A DNA stretch of 64,000 nucleotides. Origin: Montifringilla adamsi. Its lineage: Eukaryota; Chordata; Aves; Passeriformes; Passeridae. Below the pieces are notes generated by a model. The model was not told where the DNA came from, ran no database searches, and was given only the letters and a program-made list of their open reading frames with translations. Shown piece by piece: positions 35,601 through 49,829 of this stretch (position 1 is the first letter of the stretch; each line of letters begins with the position of its first letter). Position numbers and translations under genes: made by a program. The stretch spans positions 1,495,307 through 1,559,306 of the forward strand of contig JAGGNK010015114.1 in the NCBI GenBank assembly GCA_017590115.1, read 5' to 3'.

Positions 35601-38600
35601 GGCATTTTACTGCTGAAGCAGGTGATTTTCCTACAGGATTTCAGGGAGAATTAAACTGATCATTGTGCAATACTTGGGAGACAGGTTTTCAGTTTTTCAC
35701 ATATGAAAAGAATGGAGTAATTTTAAATGTTGAAATCATCTTTACTGGCGCAAAGACTACCAAAAGCTTTCTGATAAATACTTTGCTAACTCCGGTCTAT
35801 AACTTTCCTAGGGAAGCTGATCATACTTGACAAGGGAAATAGGATTCCACAGGAGGTTATATGAAATTATGAGATGCTGCAAATGGAAATATACTTTCTT
35901 AGGCAGAGGAGAGAGAACAACTTCTCTGTAATTGAGTTGCAGATAAAATTGAATTTAAAGGGTCCAGCAAGCTCGTTTGAAGTTCAAAGAAGCTGGTGCA
36001 TAAATTTGGCCTGCCTGGAGTTACTGCATCTTTACACGTATAGCTTGATCAAAAGAAAAGCAGAAATGGAGTAGTTCCAGAAATCCAGATTGATTAGTCA
36101 ATCTTTCTTACCCAGTGATGGAATTCAGAAAAATATCATTTGGTCTTCTCTACAGTATTATCCTCCTGGATCAAAGGATTTCTCTTCCAGCCTTTCTATA
36201 CTAATCGTACAATGAAAAAAAAATGAACTTGTAAAGCAAAAAGGTTATGCTCTTTATGATCTATTCAAGTTAGCAGTTCATGGTGGCTGCTTGTCCTGCA
36301 GAGTAAGCTACAGAGATGCTAAGTCAGTAAAAACATTACTGACTTACAAACTTACATTCACCTTTGTGACTGACTTGGGAAATGAAATAGTGAAATGTAG
36401 GGTGATCTGTAAAAGTCTCCCTATTTCCTATAGTGATTTATTACTTTTTTCTGTGAAATGGAGGGCTGTTATTTGTGGAACCTCTGGAGGATCCTGCCAG
36501 CAGGGCTCTGCAGCAGGAAGAGCCCAGGAGCAGCACAGTGTATGTGGGCTGAGATCTGAGTACCCAGGAGTGCACAGACTGTGAGTTCTCAGGGAGGTAC
36601 ACAGTACAGCTGGCAGGAATAGATGCTTTTAATGAGCTAGTCTGAAAAATCTGGGTAGAGGCAAATGCCCTGGTACCAGTCTTAAATATATTGTTTCTGG
36701 AGGCCTTAATTCAAGGAATCAAGGCTTGAAAGTATAATTTAGGACCCAGAGTGGGACAAGGCTGGATGAAGATTGATGAGGACAGACAAAATCTTTGGGA
36801 CTGTGACTTTAACATAGCAAATTCTATTCTGTGATCCTGATAATTTCACAGTCTTTTAAAATCTAACAGAAGCCAATTTAGGGGAAGTAAGTACAAATAT
36901 TTTCCATGTATGTATTTCCATCTATGCCATATACAGTGGAAGTGTAGGCAAAGAAATTAGAAGATGTCCTATTTAATGAATGTTGATCTGCTAGACACAG
37001 AGTCGTTTTGGAGCTTAACTGCCTGAGAGAGGTCTCTGCAGGCCTGCTAATGCAGCAGGGGGGAGCTGATTGCAGTGTGGAACCTGCCCTGTTTGACACA
37101 CGCCTTTCGGCCGTGCTGCCGTTCAGGGCACTGCGGTGCCTCGGCAATACCCTTCGACAGCACTGCAAATACATTTAGGTGAGGTAGTTTTAGTGTAATG
37201 AGCCATTTCTCCTCCTTTCCCCAGCCAGGTTTTGTGCAGTTCTAGAGGCCTGGAAGAGCCTCGGAGGAAGCTGACTTTTATGGAATGTGAGGAGTGTTGT
37301 AATTCATTTTAAGTACGTGTCTAATATTCCTACATGCCTAGTACCTTAAAATCTGGCCTCTCTTTGAGGTGGCACAACTCTTTAATTCTGTTAGGCTGTT
37401 AAAAATAATACCAATCTGTTCATTCACTGACAGCAGGTTTTTTATTGTGTGCTGATTTGGGATGATGAGAGTTATGGGGGAAGGTGACCTTGATGCAGGT
37501 TTAAGTGCAGCACTTCTTGACACAATGCAGCAGAGAACAGCACTAGTGTTAACTTAATTATGTTGTTAAATCCACTAGGCCTGAATTACTTGAAACAAAT
37601 TAAACAAGGGACGTTCTTATTTCATAAACTGCATTTAATCTCATGCATGGCTGTGTTTATGGTATAGTCACGGCAATACAGTAAATTAAATGTGAATAGA
37701 AGTCACACCAATATCTTCATAAGCAGATGTTTTGTAGCTGAGCTGAAGTAGAAATAAGATAAATCTAAAGTCATTCAGGGCAAGAAGATTGAAGTCTCAT
37801 GCATTTCCTAAAAAAAGATAAATTTGCAATTTTGAATAGTTAACATTTGTTCTCTTCTTCAGTCTGAGGCACACAGAACGCTGGTCATTGTGTCATGGAG
37901 TAAAATTACACTTACCAGAATTTGCAATGGAATTTTGCAAAGAAATAAGTAGAGGTGATGGTAAAATCAAAACATCAAGGCTGCTGCTATTTATTCAGTA
38001 TGGGTCTTGATATTTTGGGCCACTTGTAGGAGTGCAGTTTTTCAGTGGTGGTAATTAGAACACCTGATGTATGAATAAGTTGTAAATGTATTAAATTGCT
38101 ACCTGTCAGTATGTTTTTTTACTATGCTTACTGAAATCTCATCTTAACCTTTTCTCAGCAATTCCAGCTAACTATGGGAAGAGTTGGAAAACTAAATAAG
38201 GGAAAAAAGGTTTGAGTTACATTAGTATTGTTAATAACCCCCATGCCCCCATTTTTTAGTGTTGTGGCCAAAAAAAAAAAAAAGGTAGATTCAAGTTTTA
38301 TTTGTCAGATAATTTCGGGAAATTTTTGTGCCTTTTTGTGGTGAATAAACTGTTTGGAAGGAAAAATCATTTAGCTCTGCTCCTTAATAATCCTGGTGCA
38401 GAAATATACTCTTATAATACTGTAAAACTTTATGCACCCATTCACATGTGGGTGGAATTTGTAATTCAATAGTTTATCTAATGATTGCATTCCATTTTCT
38501 AGTGACAGTTTTCATTAAGACTCCATTTATTCAGAGAGAAGTGAATCTAATAAGAGTAGCCTTGAGTTAAGGGATTTATCACTCTTTTTTTAATATTTTC

Positions 38601-39149
38601 CATATTCTGAAATATGTATCATTTAGGCATAACAGAAAGGTTTGTGCTTCTTTAAATTGTGCCACATTTTTTCCAGTTGTTTAATGTGTATTGGAGAATG
38701 TGCAGTTAGGTATTTGAAAAATCACTTTTTTCAGATACAAAGGTAGGAGTGAAATGACTGTAAAAAAAGGGGGAAAAAGGGGAAGAGATAGTCACAACTG
38801 TAGTCACAAATTTAATTTGAGATTCATATGGACTTCCATAAGTTAACCTTCTGCATGGTGTTTTTAATTTTTTTTTTTTCAGTGTTAAAAGGAGGGTTTA
38901 CATGAGGGGGGAATGGGACTTTTCCAAGTTATTGGCTTAAACACACCATGGAAAATATTTGGTTTTATTGTAAAGGTAGTATTTAGCATAACTTTTTTAT
39001 TGTATGTCCCATCTAACACAGTAACTGTTCAATAAATTTTGAGGTAAAATCTAATCAACCCATATAAAAGAAATTCTGAGACAGGAATCATCTGAATACA
39101 GGAGTGACAGGCCCAGCAAATCTTAATTTTACTGCAGTTTGTATTGCAG
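32651..39149 (-). other. Presumed intron, no exon recognised
   Basis: An A-rich run lies at about 32878-32900 and 14 consecutive A at 38270-38283. A GTAAGTG donor match on the minus strand near 37913-37919 has no acceptor or open coding frame before it. The blocks 37540-37800 and 38290-38570 are AT-rich, of varied composition and free of simple sequence, and could be conserved elements. Nothing else is recognised. Confidence 0.5.
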
Positions 39150-39169
39150 CAAATTGGAGAGAGTTGATT

Positions 39170-39960
39170 TGAGTGCCACGGTTTGGGAACCCTGGTTTGG
39201 AGAGGCCGTGGTGGCGCAGGGGGCGTGTGCAGGGAGGGAGCTGCGCCCGCCCTGCCGCTGCTTGCGGGAGCTGCTTGCTGCGGCGGGCTGTGCCTCCCTG
39301 CGCTCTGCTGCCGATCCTCCTCTCCTGCCCCGGGAGCCTGTGCTGGGCCTCGGGGCTCCGCGCCCTGGCCTCTGCTCGCTCCCTGCACACGGGGCTCGGT
39401 CCCTTGCACACGGAGCTCGGTCCCTGCACACCGGGCTCGGTCCCTGCACACGGGGCTCGGTCCCTGCACACCGAGCTCGGTCCCTGCACACAGAGCTCGG
39501 TCCCTGCACACGGGGCTCGGTCCCTGCACACCGAGCTCGGTCCCTGCACACGGAGCTCGCTCCCTGCACACGGGGCTCGGTCCCTGCACACCGGGCTCGC
39601 TCCCTGCACACCGAGCTCGGTCCCTGCACACGGGGCTCGGTCCCTGCACACGGAGCTCGCTCCCTGCACACGGGGCTCGGTCCCTGCACACAGAGCTCGG
39701 TCCCTGCACACGGGGCTCGGTCCCTGCACACCGGGCTCGCTCCCTGCACACAGAACTCGGTCCCTGCACACCGGGCTCGCGGGCGGAGGCAGCTGCAGTG
39801 AAGTCAGGGACACGGCCCAGCTGCCACGGCAGCTCGGGGACTTACACAGCACAGCTGCCCTGCTGCTGTAACAATGGTCCCGACGGTTCCTGCACACCTG
39901 AAAACGTTTGGTTTTCCTCTCCTCTAATAAAGCCCTCATTCGTGTCATGCATTTCTTATA
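39170..39960. repeat. GC-rich island carrying a 20-bp minisatellite
   Basis: A GC-rich block stands abruptly in AT-rich DNA. The core at 39380-39780 is a tandem array of about 20 units of TCCCTGCACACSGRGCTCGG. After one 20-bp and one 21-bp unit, 18 units in exact 20-bp register fill 39421-39780. Variation is limited mainly to CGGGG/CCGGG/CCGAG/CGGAG/CAGAG and a few final GG-to-GC changes, and the variants are interspersed. Flanks are also GC-rich (39180-39379 and 39781-39900), and an AATAAA lies just downstream (about 39926-39931). The architecture of GC-rich flank, tandem core and AATAAA would suit a retroviral LTR with an internal repeat, but no LTR termini or target duplication are identified. 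Frames of 206-286 codons across it are repeat artefacts. Confidence 0.85.
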
Positions 39961-42900
39961 AAACTGAGCTGCACACTCATGACTGTTAATTTATGTTCTG
40001 AGTATGTGCACATATAAGTACAGAGTGTTAAGAATTTTGCGTTTCTGTGTTTTAAAGGAGGCAAGAACCAACCCTGTGAAGTCTAACACAAAAATAAAGC
40101 AACAACAAAATCCAGAAAAAACATCTTCGAATAATTACCTAATGAGCTTTTAGGAGTGAAACAGGACATGCTTTATGGGGAAAATGTAAGTTTGAAAGGC
40201 TCCAGCAATATGAGTTATCACACATCCCTGGATAGTACATCACACCAAAATCCTGTTTATTTAGGCTATTGCTGTTGGCAGTTAATCTCAAGCAAGGATA
40301 TGCAGCATACTGAGAAAGGTGAAATGGCAAAGCAGAAGGGTTGTCCATACCTGCTCTCTAATCTGTAATAGCCTCAGGCAGAGATCCAGAGGAGATGTCT
40401 CCTCTGCCCACTGTCTCTGTTTGACACTTGCAAAACATCTTGGTGATGTAGTGTTTTTCTTAATGTGACAAGTACATAAAAATTTACTTTGTACTGCTAT
40501 CACTAGAAGGGTTGGAAAATAAAATTTGTGCACTGTGTAAATAAGAACAAGGTAAATTCCGACTCGAAGAGTTTTGTATTAGTAGTTAATAGTATTTTAG
40601 AAGGTAAATATGGCTACCTGATTATCTCCTCTTTTTTTCTTTCTTTTTTGTTTACTTCTCCTGCCCCCCATTAGATGGATATGTTCTTTCAGGAAATTTG
40701 AAGATTTAGTTAATATTAGTAGAAATAGACTTGATTTGAAAAATTTGCATCCAGATCCTAATATCTTACTTCTCAGAGTTCTGGGAGACATAATTTGTAT
40801 TGTCGTGCTTGGGATCTACATATGAGTTTATAATTCACATGCCACCAAAATAAACATATTTTGGCTTGTGCCTGTTTGTAATTGTGATGAATGCAGAATC
40901 TGTTGGTTAGGGAGGTCTCTCCCAGCAGTTGTGTACAAAGTAATTTGCTCATTGCCCTTCCCTTCTTCTCACACCACATCTTCTTTGAAAGTCGTTATTT
41001 ATCATTTTATGGCGCTGGTGAGTAAGTGCTGCTGAGTCAGTGCTCGATCAGTTTCCAGCTGGGCCTGTGTGAGTAATTTACTGAGATGCCAAGCAATGCA
41101 ATTAAATTTGCAGAGCATTATGACTTCACTGTGACTGCAGCGTGGTGTTGTCATCACAGTGCCATCCCCACAGACTCTGATGGCAGTGACTGCTCTGGGG
41201 TCACCTGCTCAGGCTGGCAGTGGTACCATGTGGCCATAGGGCAGTGCTCCTCTACGTTTTTTCATTGCCTTCTGCAGCAGTACCACCAGTGGCTTCCACT
41301 CACATCACCTGCTACTATTTTAACAAGAAATATTGCAGAGGAATTTTTTGCTCAAGAGCATATGACGTGTTTTCTTTTACTGCAGAGGCAATGTTTTACA
41401 AAGAAAATGACCAGTGAAATAATTATTTTTGGAAACTTCTACAGTGGTGGTAAATAGTCTGTGCATCTGTGTATTGATGTGTATTTAATTTTTGTTATTA
41501 AAAAAGTCTGAAATCGATGTGACATGAAGGACAAAGCATTACTTACTCTGTCAGATGAAAGTTTTGGAAGTTGCAATTAGCTGGTTTTTATGCATCTTTG
41601 TTGATCTTATGACTCATTTAATGTGGTTGATTCAAATGTCAAATTTTACAGGAAGATTAATGTGGCCTGGTTTTGTAGCCTCTCATACTTTGTAGTCATC
41701 ACAGCTGCTGTGGAAGAGGTTAAAGAATTGAAAATAGGAATGTTGCTTATATAAGGTGGCCTGTAGTGCACAGGAGTTTGAACGTTTAGAGCTGTTTTGT
41801 GGGGGCAGTGGCTCTGAGTTTCAGGATGGTGCTCTGAGAGAAAATGACCTTTTTCTTTCTACTCTTTAATCCTGTTCTAGGGTCTCCTCTGCTATACAGC
41901 AGCTTGTGATATGGTACCAGATTAAATTACTATTGCTTCTATCTTTCATTAGGCCAAAAGAGATACGGCTGATTATTGACTTCCCTCAGCTTCCAGTGTT
42001 CCAAGATGTGCCAGAGCTACTGGGCAGAGCTCCCGGGCGGTGTTGCTGCTGTTGGAGGAGCTCTGGGGGCACACGGGGCACACCTGGCTTAGCCAGAGCA
42101 GCCACTGCGTGGCCTGGAGCAGCTGCTGGGGAGCACCAGCAGCCTGCACTGCCTGGCTCACACCTTGTCTGACCTTGTGCAGGGAGCGCTCCCGAGCAGC
42201 TGGAACATTCTGGACCACATGCTCTGGTTCAGCTGGCTGCAGGAATGTGATTTGCTTCGAGACCCCTGCACGAATCCAGCCCAAAAGTGCAAAGCTCCTG
42301 GAGCACCTGGCTGAATGCTCTGGGATGCGTGTGTGTTCAGATGGGGAAGGTGGAAATTCCCAACCACTGAAACTGTGGCTTTGGTCAGATACACTAAATT
42401 AATTTTTCCTCAGCCAGTCCAGTAGACTGCAGCTACTGTAAATGGACAGTGCCTCTCAGTAGGTGTAGGCACAGATGAGAGGTGGTAAGGGACTATGTTG
42501 CTGGTAATAAACTCCATGATTCTTATGGCTCCTGGATTGCCATTGGTTTTTTCAAATGCAAATACTTTAAGTGCCTTGAGCATTTACTACGATCTGTCTG
42601 AAAGCTACAACACCTTCTGTAAACAAGAGTTTAAAAGTCAGTGAATTCAGGAAAGTCATCAGTTCCCCTGCTTTCAGGTTTTATTATAGCCCTGAAGTTC
42701 TCTGGAGAAGTATTAAAGCATTACAGAGTGGGATATTTGGCATCCGCATTGCCTCAGGAATATTTAAAGGCTAAGGCTTGTCATTCATCATCTCAAATCA
42801 CTGAGAATAAAACCAGATTTTATACTAGTATAACTTCTGGAGCAACACAGTCAAGCAAGCACCTAGGACAAATTTCACCTTTAAGGAGTTTGGTAAAAGA

Positions 42901-45900
42901 ATGTAGTAGTGCCATAAAAACCTATGCTGACTCTTTTCATAATTGAGGATTCACTGTAGAAACCATAATGGTGACGTTAAGCATTCTGTGTGCAAAGTGG
43001 AACGTATAACACGTGCGTCAAAAGGTCCTGCCTCACTGGAGGATGTTTTCTAGGCTCTGTAGTTAGCTCTGCTCCTTTTGCTACAGTAATCTTCATTTGT
43101 GTTTGAAGGGGACCTCTTAGGGACTAGAGAAGGGTCTGTGTTGTTGGTACTTGTTTGATTAAATCTGGTCATGGCCAAAGAACTCTGCTTCTGAAATCTT
43201 AGCAGAGATGCCTTAAAACTAGCAAAAATCAGTAAGCATTTCTTGTGTGATCGAAGCTCAGTTTGGCACAGATCTGTCAGAGCTTGGAGCTTTCCCAGAA
43301 TGCAGAGCATGGAGCCAGCGATGCTGCTTGGGATGAAGTTACTCAGGAGCACCTAGGGAAGTAGGTTAGCCTAAAACCCTGCGTGGTTATTCCAAGTGCA
43401 AGATATTGTCAGACATAGCCTGGGGGAAAAATTGCTTTATCTGAGGAGAAAGACTTGTGGAATGTCACTTTGCTAAATCTGCCTTTTGATTCCCATACAA
43501 AGGGCTCTAGAACTACTTCCTACCAACTCATTGACCTACACAATAATTTCTAGGGGTTCTTCAGCCTAGCAGTGTGTTGATATTCCTGAGATGTCCTCCT
43601 CATCTGCTGCCTGACTCCCCTGTGTTCGCCAAGGTGCAGCAGTTGCAGACAGAGGAGTCTCCATTCCTGCCACAGCCTCTGTGCTGATACAGAGCCACAC
43701 CAGGCACTCTCAGCAAGGCTTCCACCCAGTGTGGGGCTTTGGGATAAACAGAACATAAATTTGGGGGTTCCTCTCTTTTCCTGCTTGAACTCATGTTTCT
43801 TACCTTCCCTGTTCTTTTGCTAATTTTGTTGTAGGACCTCATCTTCCTACTTTAGAAATTCTTCAGTTTCTGATTACATTGTGATAGGGTCAGTATAAAG
43901 ACATTTCACTGGCTTCTAGTTTAAACTAACCTGCCTTTTCTCTGCGGTTTATTTACTGACAAATACTGAATTTTCTCCTTTGTCCTTAATTTTTATATGA
44001 TAAATTTCCAAGCTGTTAATTCCCTTTCATCCATCCTAGTGCTTGTCATAAAGGTTGTTCTCTCCATCAGAAATTCATTTTGAATCCCTTTCTCAAATAC
44101 AGCTGAACAGCCTGACGTATTATCCACGAGAAATTACTTGTAGCTCTCATAATAATGTTAACAAATCTCTTTCTTTACTGAAAATTACTCAATAGATGTG
44201 TTTAGAATCAGGTTCACCTTTTTCCAAGCCTTTTGCATTACTCCTTCATATTAAGGTTGGAATTGATGAATACATTCATATTTTTCTTTCCCTGATGTTA
44301 TCTCCGGTGAATAAGCCCATTGTTTATGGGGAAAAAAAATTCATTTCTAAATGCATGACTGTATTATTTCCCATCAATTTTAATATTTTTCTTTCTACTG
44401 CACTGTTCTGTGACATTTCCCTCTTTCAGCATAATAGTTCAGTGCCCCTGTGTTGATGATACTGCATAACTTTGTGTATTATCAAATTTCATTATTATAA
44501 ATTTGCTTTTTTTGTTAAATTACTTTGCTCAGTAATGACCTTAGAATCTCCCACCAGGCTTTTGCTTTTGTACTCAAACACTGAATTTTTACTTATTTTT
44601 ATAACTTTATCTTTAAAGTTTATCCACCATAGAATTCTCATTGCCAATTGCCATCTCTTCATCAAAACTAGTAGGTTCTTTTAGTTTCTTGGTTTATCAG
44701 AGTGGTGTCTTTGAGGAGAAGAAGTTTCAGAGGTGGAATGTAGAATTTATGATTGAGTAGCAGTCCTTCACGGGGATGAGGGTCAGAAAATAAGATGTTA
44801 ATTGTGGCACATGGCAAGGCAACAGTGTTGTCAGAGCGAGCGGATAACATGGTCAGTTTGATAGACTCAGGTGAGATTTTAGAAGAAATTATAGATGCAT
44901 ATGCTATGAGTTTGGGGCAAAAGCAGTAATTCAGTCCCTTGGAAAGGCAATCAGCTGACACAGGGAATGTACTTTTCATACAAAACTGATTTCCATTTTC
45001 TTTGATTCAGGAGCCAGCACTGCGTCTTTCGACTAATTGATGAAGTTTGGTGCTGAATACTGCTTTGGAAATTGTACTTTGCTAAATCCTTCACCCTTAA
45101 CTGATACCTCCCGGAGGAAATCAAACCGAAAATACATAATTTGTCCTAAAGTGGCAGAATCCAGGAATCAGAGCTGCTTCTTTTCTTGAAAACTGCAATG
45201 AATTTGTTGCTGCTGACTGACACTGCTCTCTTGCCTTTGATGCTATATCATTAAAGGAGGTCTAAGTGCTGTAACTGTATTCAGTGTGAAAATGATGACT
45301 CTTTTAGACTCTAAGTATTTAAGTAATTAGAAGTTGTTGCATTATAACTCTTGACAGCATTCAAAAGTGATGCATCTTTTTATTCCTGAAGCTGTCCCAG
45401 TCTGGAAGTTCGTGCAGTCCTCAGTTAGATCACACCAAGTGGACATGAGCTGCTTTTTGTCTTCTGCTCTTCCTATTCTTACACAGGTGGTGAGAAGTTT
45501 CCATATTGGAAGTCTGAGCTTATTCCACAGCATTTGTTACAAAAACAAGTGGATAAAGCTGTAAATCTGATTACTTTTACTAAATAGAGCCAGTACAGTT
45601 TAGATATCAATAGGATGGTAAGAATCTGGAACAAAATTACATATATTGTAATTTATCCTTTTAGAAGTTCACTTTAAATGAACTTAAGTGGGAACACAGA
45701 CAAGCTGTATAACATTTTGACATATCAAACCTATCCATCCTCTGTAACTATTGTGACATTAGTGAGAAATGTGTCATAAGGCTGAGCTTTTAACACATTG
45801 TCATGTGCTAAATGAATCCTGGCTGGCTTAGCCATTCCCTTGTTCCCCTGGTGTCTGGGTCCCCCACCAAGAGCGTGACTTCCAGCAGCTGAGGGAGAAG

Positions 45901-48900
45901 GCAATACATTAAGAATGCATGGAGGGGATGAGTGAAGTTAATTTTCAAATACTCCTGATGAGTTCCTTGGCTGTCAGCTACTTCCATTAGGCAGAAACCT
46001 GGTGAGTTCCAATTTGTGCCTCCAAAAAATGCTGAAAAGTGTCTGCTGATGCATTATTAAATCTGTAGGGCCAAATTTTCTGCCAGTATAAAAATTCCAC
46101 TGACGACATTTAGAGCATCCAAAGATTTTGCCCATTATTAGAGAGTTCATTAGGATTGATTCCTTGTATTGGCACTATAACTTATTTGGGAGACTAAGGC
46201 ACCCAATTGCAATATTTTATTTTGAGAAAATGCTGGTAGATGCCTATTCAATCACAGAATTATTTTAAAATCACTGAAAAGTAGTGATTGCTATATGAGA
46301 GAAGCATTGGGTGAGAAGACAGAGGAGTGAGTGGTAAAATTCAGTCAGGAGCCTGAAGTAGGTGGTACTCACCAATGCTTTCGGTGTCTGATCTTTTCAG
46401 GCCATAAACAAGACCAGTGGGAATGTAAAGTACTAATGGACTACTGCCCTAATCCAGACAGCTTCCTAACACATGAAATAGAGCAGTGCTAAAAGTTGTG
46501 GCATGCTGGATGAAATGGATGACTTCAAAAATGATGCTAATTCTGCTTAGAGTATGACAAGTAAAGTGCTTTAACTGGTATTTTCTTTAGGCAGCAAAGA
46601 CTTCCTGTCTTTTGAGCTTGTAGCATTTCTGCCTTGCATTTTTTGCATTCAGTAGGGTTACACTGCACTTGTTTTGCAGTGATCAAGGAAAGAATAATTC
46701 TAAATGCAAGTAACTGTTTTGTAAAGGAGAGGAAGCCATTACAAAAACTGCATTTTTTAAATCATCACTTAATCTTAGAGTTTGCGGCAAGGACTTGCTT
46801 GGCTCTAGTCATAGATTATTTACTGGAGAGCTGGGTTGTGGAATTATCTGGTAAAGAGAGAGAACAGCACCTTTTTGTCTGTCTCTTGCTGTATTCATAA
46901 ATCTAACACCTTTTAAACCTGTGATTGTCAGCAAGGCACTGATTGCTTTAACTGCAGGCAGACTGGGCTGAGACCAGTGGATTCTTCCCTTTAGTGAGTC
47001 TACAAGTGTAAAGGTCGCTTCAGCTGTTGAAACATCCTCGATTTCAGGTGCTCTTTGAGAGGGAGAAAAAGCAGTGTTGCCAGATGGTACTTTCTGGACT
47101 AAATGAACAGAGAGATTTAATCAGAGTTAATGCTCCTGACATACACATCCTCCTGCTGGCCCTACGATTTACTGCCTGTGAAAGCTGCTAACCAAAGTCT
47201 GGCAGCTCTACTGGGGCTGAAATAGTTTCCTGTCATTTTCTTCCATTTTAACTTTCCTAGGTCGGCAGCAGTCTTAAGAAACATCGTGAATAGTAAGAAT
47301 TTGTTCATGAATGGTGAAACATGTAAGATCCACTGGAGAAGCCCTCTTGGAAAGCACATGCCAGAACATCAGATGTTTGGGGTCCTGAGTGTTCCCAGAG
47401 CTTTATGGGGATGTGTGAATGAGACCTGCCTGGCCTTGTTCATTAGTATCAATGCTTGAGTTTCATAAAGGATGTGGTTTATATCCATATTTGCACCAAA
47501 GCTGTGCTTCTACTAGAGTTAGGTTTCAGTACCGGGGCTTTTAAACTCTCACTTCAAAGGTGGCATTATTGCAAATAAGCTGGTTTTGTGTTTAATGATT
47601 GATATGACATACTGTGCTATACCTGAAATCCTGAAATTCAGTCATAACATCTCAACTAACTGCTCAAAGAAAGCAGCAGTACAGGGGACTATTTTTAGTC
47701 AGTTATCCTGCGCAGTGAACAATTTGCTTGAATTGACACATTACCTCTTTAACACCATTGCCTGGGTTTACAAAGGGTCAGCAAACCTGGGGGTTTCTGA
47801 GTCTTGTCCAGTGCAGAGGGTAGGAGGTGCAGGAAGGCTGGCTCCTGTCTCCTGCCTCTGCCAATAGCTTGGTCATCTCTGGGACTTCCCTTTCTGAGAC
47901 TCAGGTCACTCGTCTCTTGATGACAGAGGTTAACACTGACCTTTGGACAGGGCTGTTGGATTTACTGATCAGCTGGGGGTTGTTGCCAGTCATTAATTAC
48001 TCATGCCCAACCACACCTTTATAAAACTGCTCTGGAGCTTAGTACTGACAGGGGCTTTTGGGCTGATGTAATCTCAAGCACTGAGACCCCGAAGCTGATG
48101 TGGACAGCACAGGGGGAAGGGCCAGGAACAGAATGAGAATGTTGCTGTGGAAGAGGCACAGCAGAAGGGACACTTCTTCACACAGAAGAACGTGCTGAGC
48201 TGGTTCTCCTGCTCCAGTGAAACAAAGAGCCAAAGGCTGGAGTGAGAGCAACTGGGAAAATATGCCATGTGCAGGTGTGTCTAAGATGTGAGGTAGGAGA
48301 GTGTGCTTGGACCCAGGCTGTCAGTGGCCAAGGGTGATGCCCAGAGTGTCTGAGTTGTGCTCTTTGTCCTTCACAGGGAACACCCTGGCAGGGCAGGTTA
48401 TGTGGATCTCCGCTGTGATCTGTGCTGGGCTCACACGACAAAAACAAAAATCTCTCTTCTGGCAAGACAAACTGCATGGGAAGGAGGGCCTGGCAGCTCA
48501 AGCCCCCCTCCAAAGCGTTTTGAGGGCTTGCACTGGATACATACTGGATACCGGTGAACATAAAAGGTGAATGGGTACTTCACCATTTCTTCAGCAAAAT
48601 TTTGCTTTTTTTTTTCCTGATAGAAATGAAACTTATGCTTGCCTATGACAGGTTGAGAATTAAGCGCTTCCTCACCTTTTTTGCAGTCTTTTTATGCTGT
48701 GTTGCTGGTTGGTTTAAAATATATTTGATTTTTCTTGCCTGTGGAAACAAGCACAAGTGAAGACAAAAGCTTGCTAGGAATAAATTGGCACCTCTTTCTA
48801 TGCAGTGTTAAGATGAATAGAAAGGTTTTCTTAACCTTGTGCTCTTGAGAAATATTTTGAGCCTTTAACTTCTCGTGATTCTATGTGTCTCTACTTTCTT

Positions 48901-49829
48901 ACATTACTTTTCTCAGGTCACCCCTAAAATTGTCAAGTCAAAATCAATGTTAAATTGAAGAATTGCATCTGCTGAAGACGGAACTTCACATGTCTTTTGT
49001 GCACAGTGAAAATACTTGTGGAAATTGCTTTTTCTGGCCTTAAACCATTTTTCATTTTTAGAGATTGTATGGAAGAACTTAATCCAAATGAGATTTTCAG
49101 CTTCAGCTTTTCCAAAGTGTTCTTCCCAACATCAATCATGGTGTGTAAAGTGGCCTAGCACACTTCTTAATGAGCCATGCATGACGGTGTTCATTTTTCT
49201 TTGGAAAAAGGAAATGCAAAGTGATGTTAAGAATCTAGTTATAAAATTCATAGTTGGCTATGATTTCCATTACTCCAGTGCTGGGAGAACACCAGCTCAG
49301 TAGACACCTTGTTATTCTAAATGCTGCAGAGAAAAGAATTTTCTGGCGTGCCTTTTGCTTCGATTCTTATATGAAGCTCTGACAGTTTTTCAGAAATGGT
49401 CAAAAGTCATGAACAGGACTGTCCAAATTCAGAGTATAAGGCTTGGAAAATGGAGATGAGGAATTTTAAAGTAATTGAATGTACTTAAAAGTTATTTTTA
49501 TTTTTCACCTCAATTTTGGAGTCTTCAGTGTCTGCTCATTTCAAATTTTCAGGCTTTTCCTCACAGTCAAGAGAGCAAGATTTGGACTTTTTTTAATGTA
49601 GTAACATATAATTCACTTTTCTCACCGTTGTGTGCTGGGAAAATATGCACACAACAAAATCTCAGGAGATGGGAGGCTCGTATTTATTTTTACAAACGTA
49701 ACAGATATTGCTGAAAAATTTATAATAGTCCTACTTAGGACAAGGTCAGTTTGGATACTCCTGAGTTGTGGAAAGGAAATACATTGTGTTGGGTTTGGGC
49801 ATCACTATTAGGATGTGAACACACTGGAG
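39961..49829 (-). other. Presumed intron, no exon recognised
   Basis: No exon is supported. A moderately GC-rich patch at 41990-42320 has open frames on both strands without splice support. A weak match to a widespread ancient amniote repeat (GGGCCAAATTTTCTGCC, then CCACTGACG) lies at about 46068-46110. Everything else is ordinary AT-leaning DNA. Confidence 0.5.

Noticed and set aside
37170..37195. TGAGGTAGTTTTAG resembling the let-7 start
   Set aside because: Only the seed matches. The rest of the mature sequence and a hairpin are absent.
39029..39989. Frames of 206-286 codons on both strands
   Set aside because: They are produced by the 20-bp minisatellite, and several frames on both strands are open simultaneously.
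42641..42946. 101-codon plus-strand frame with protein-like texture
   Set aside because: No recognisable domain or splice sites. Codon use matches the surrounding non-coding DNA.
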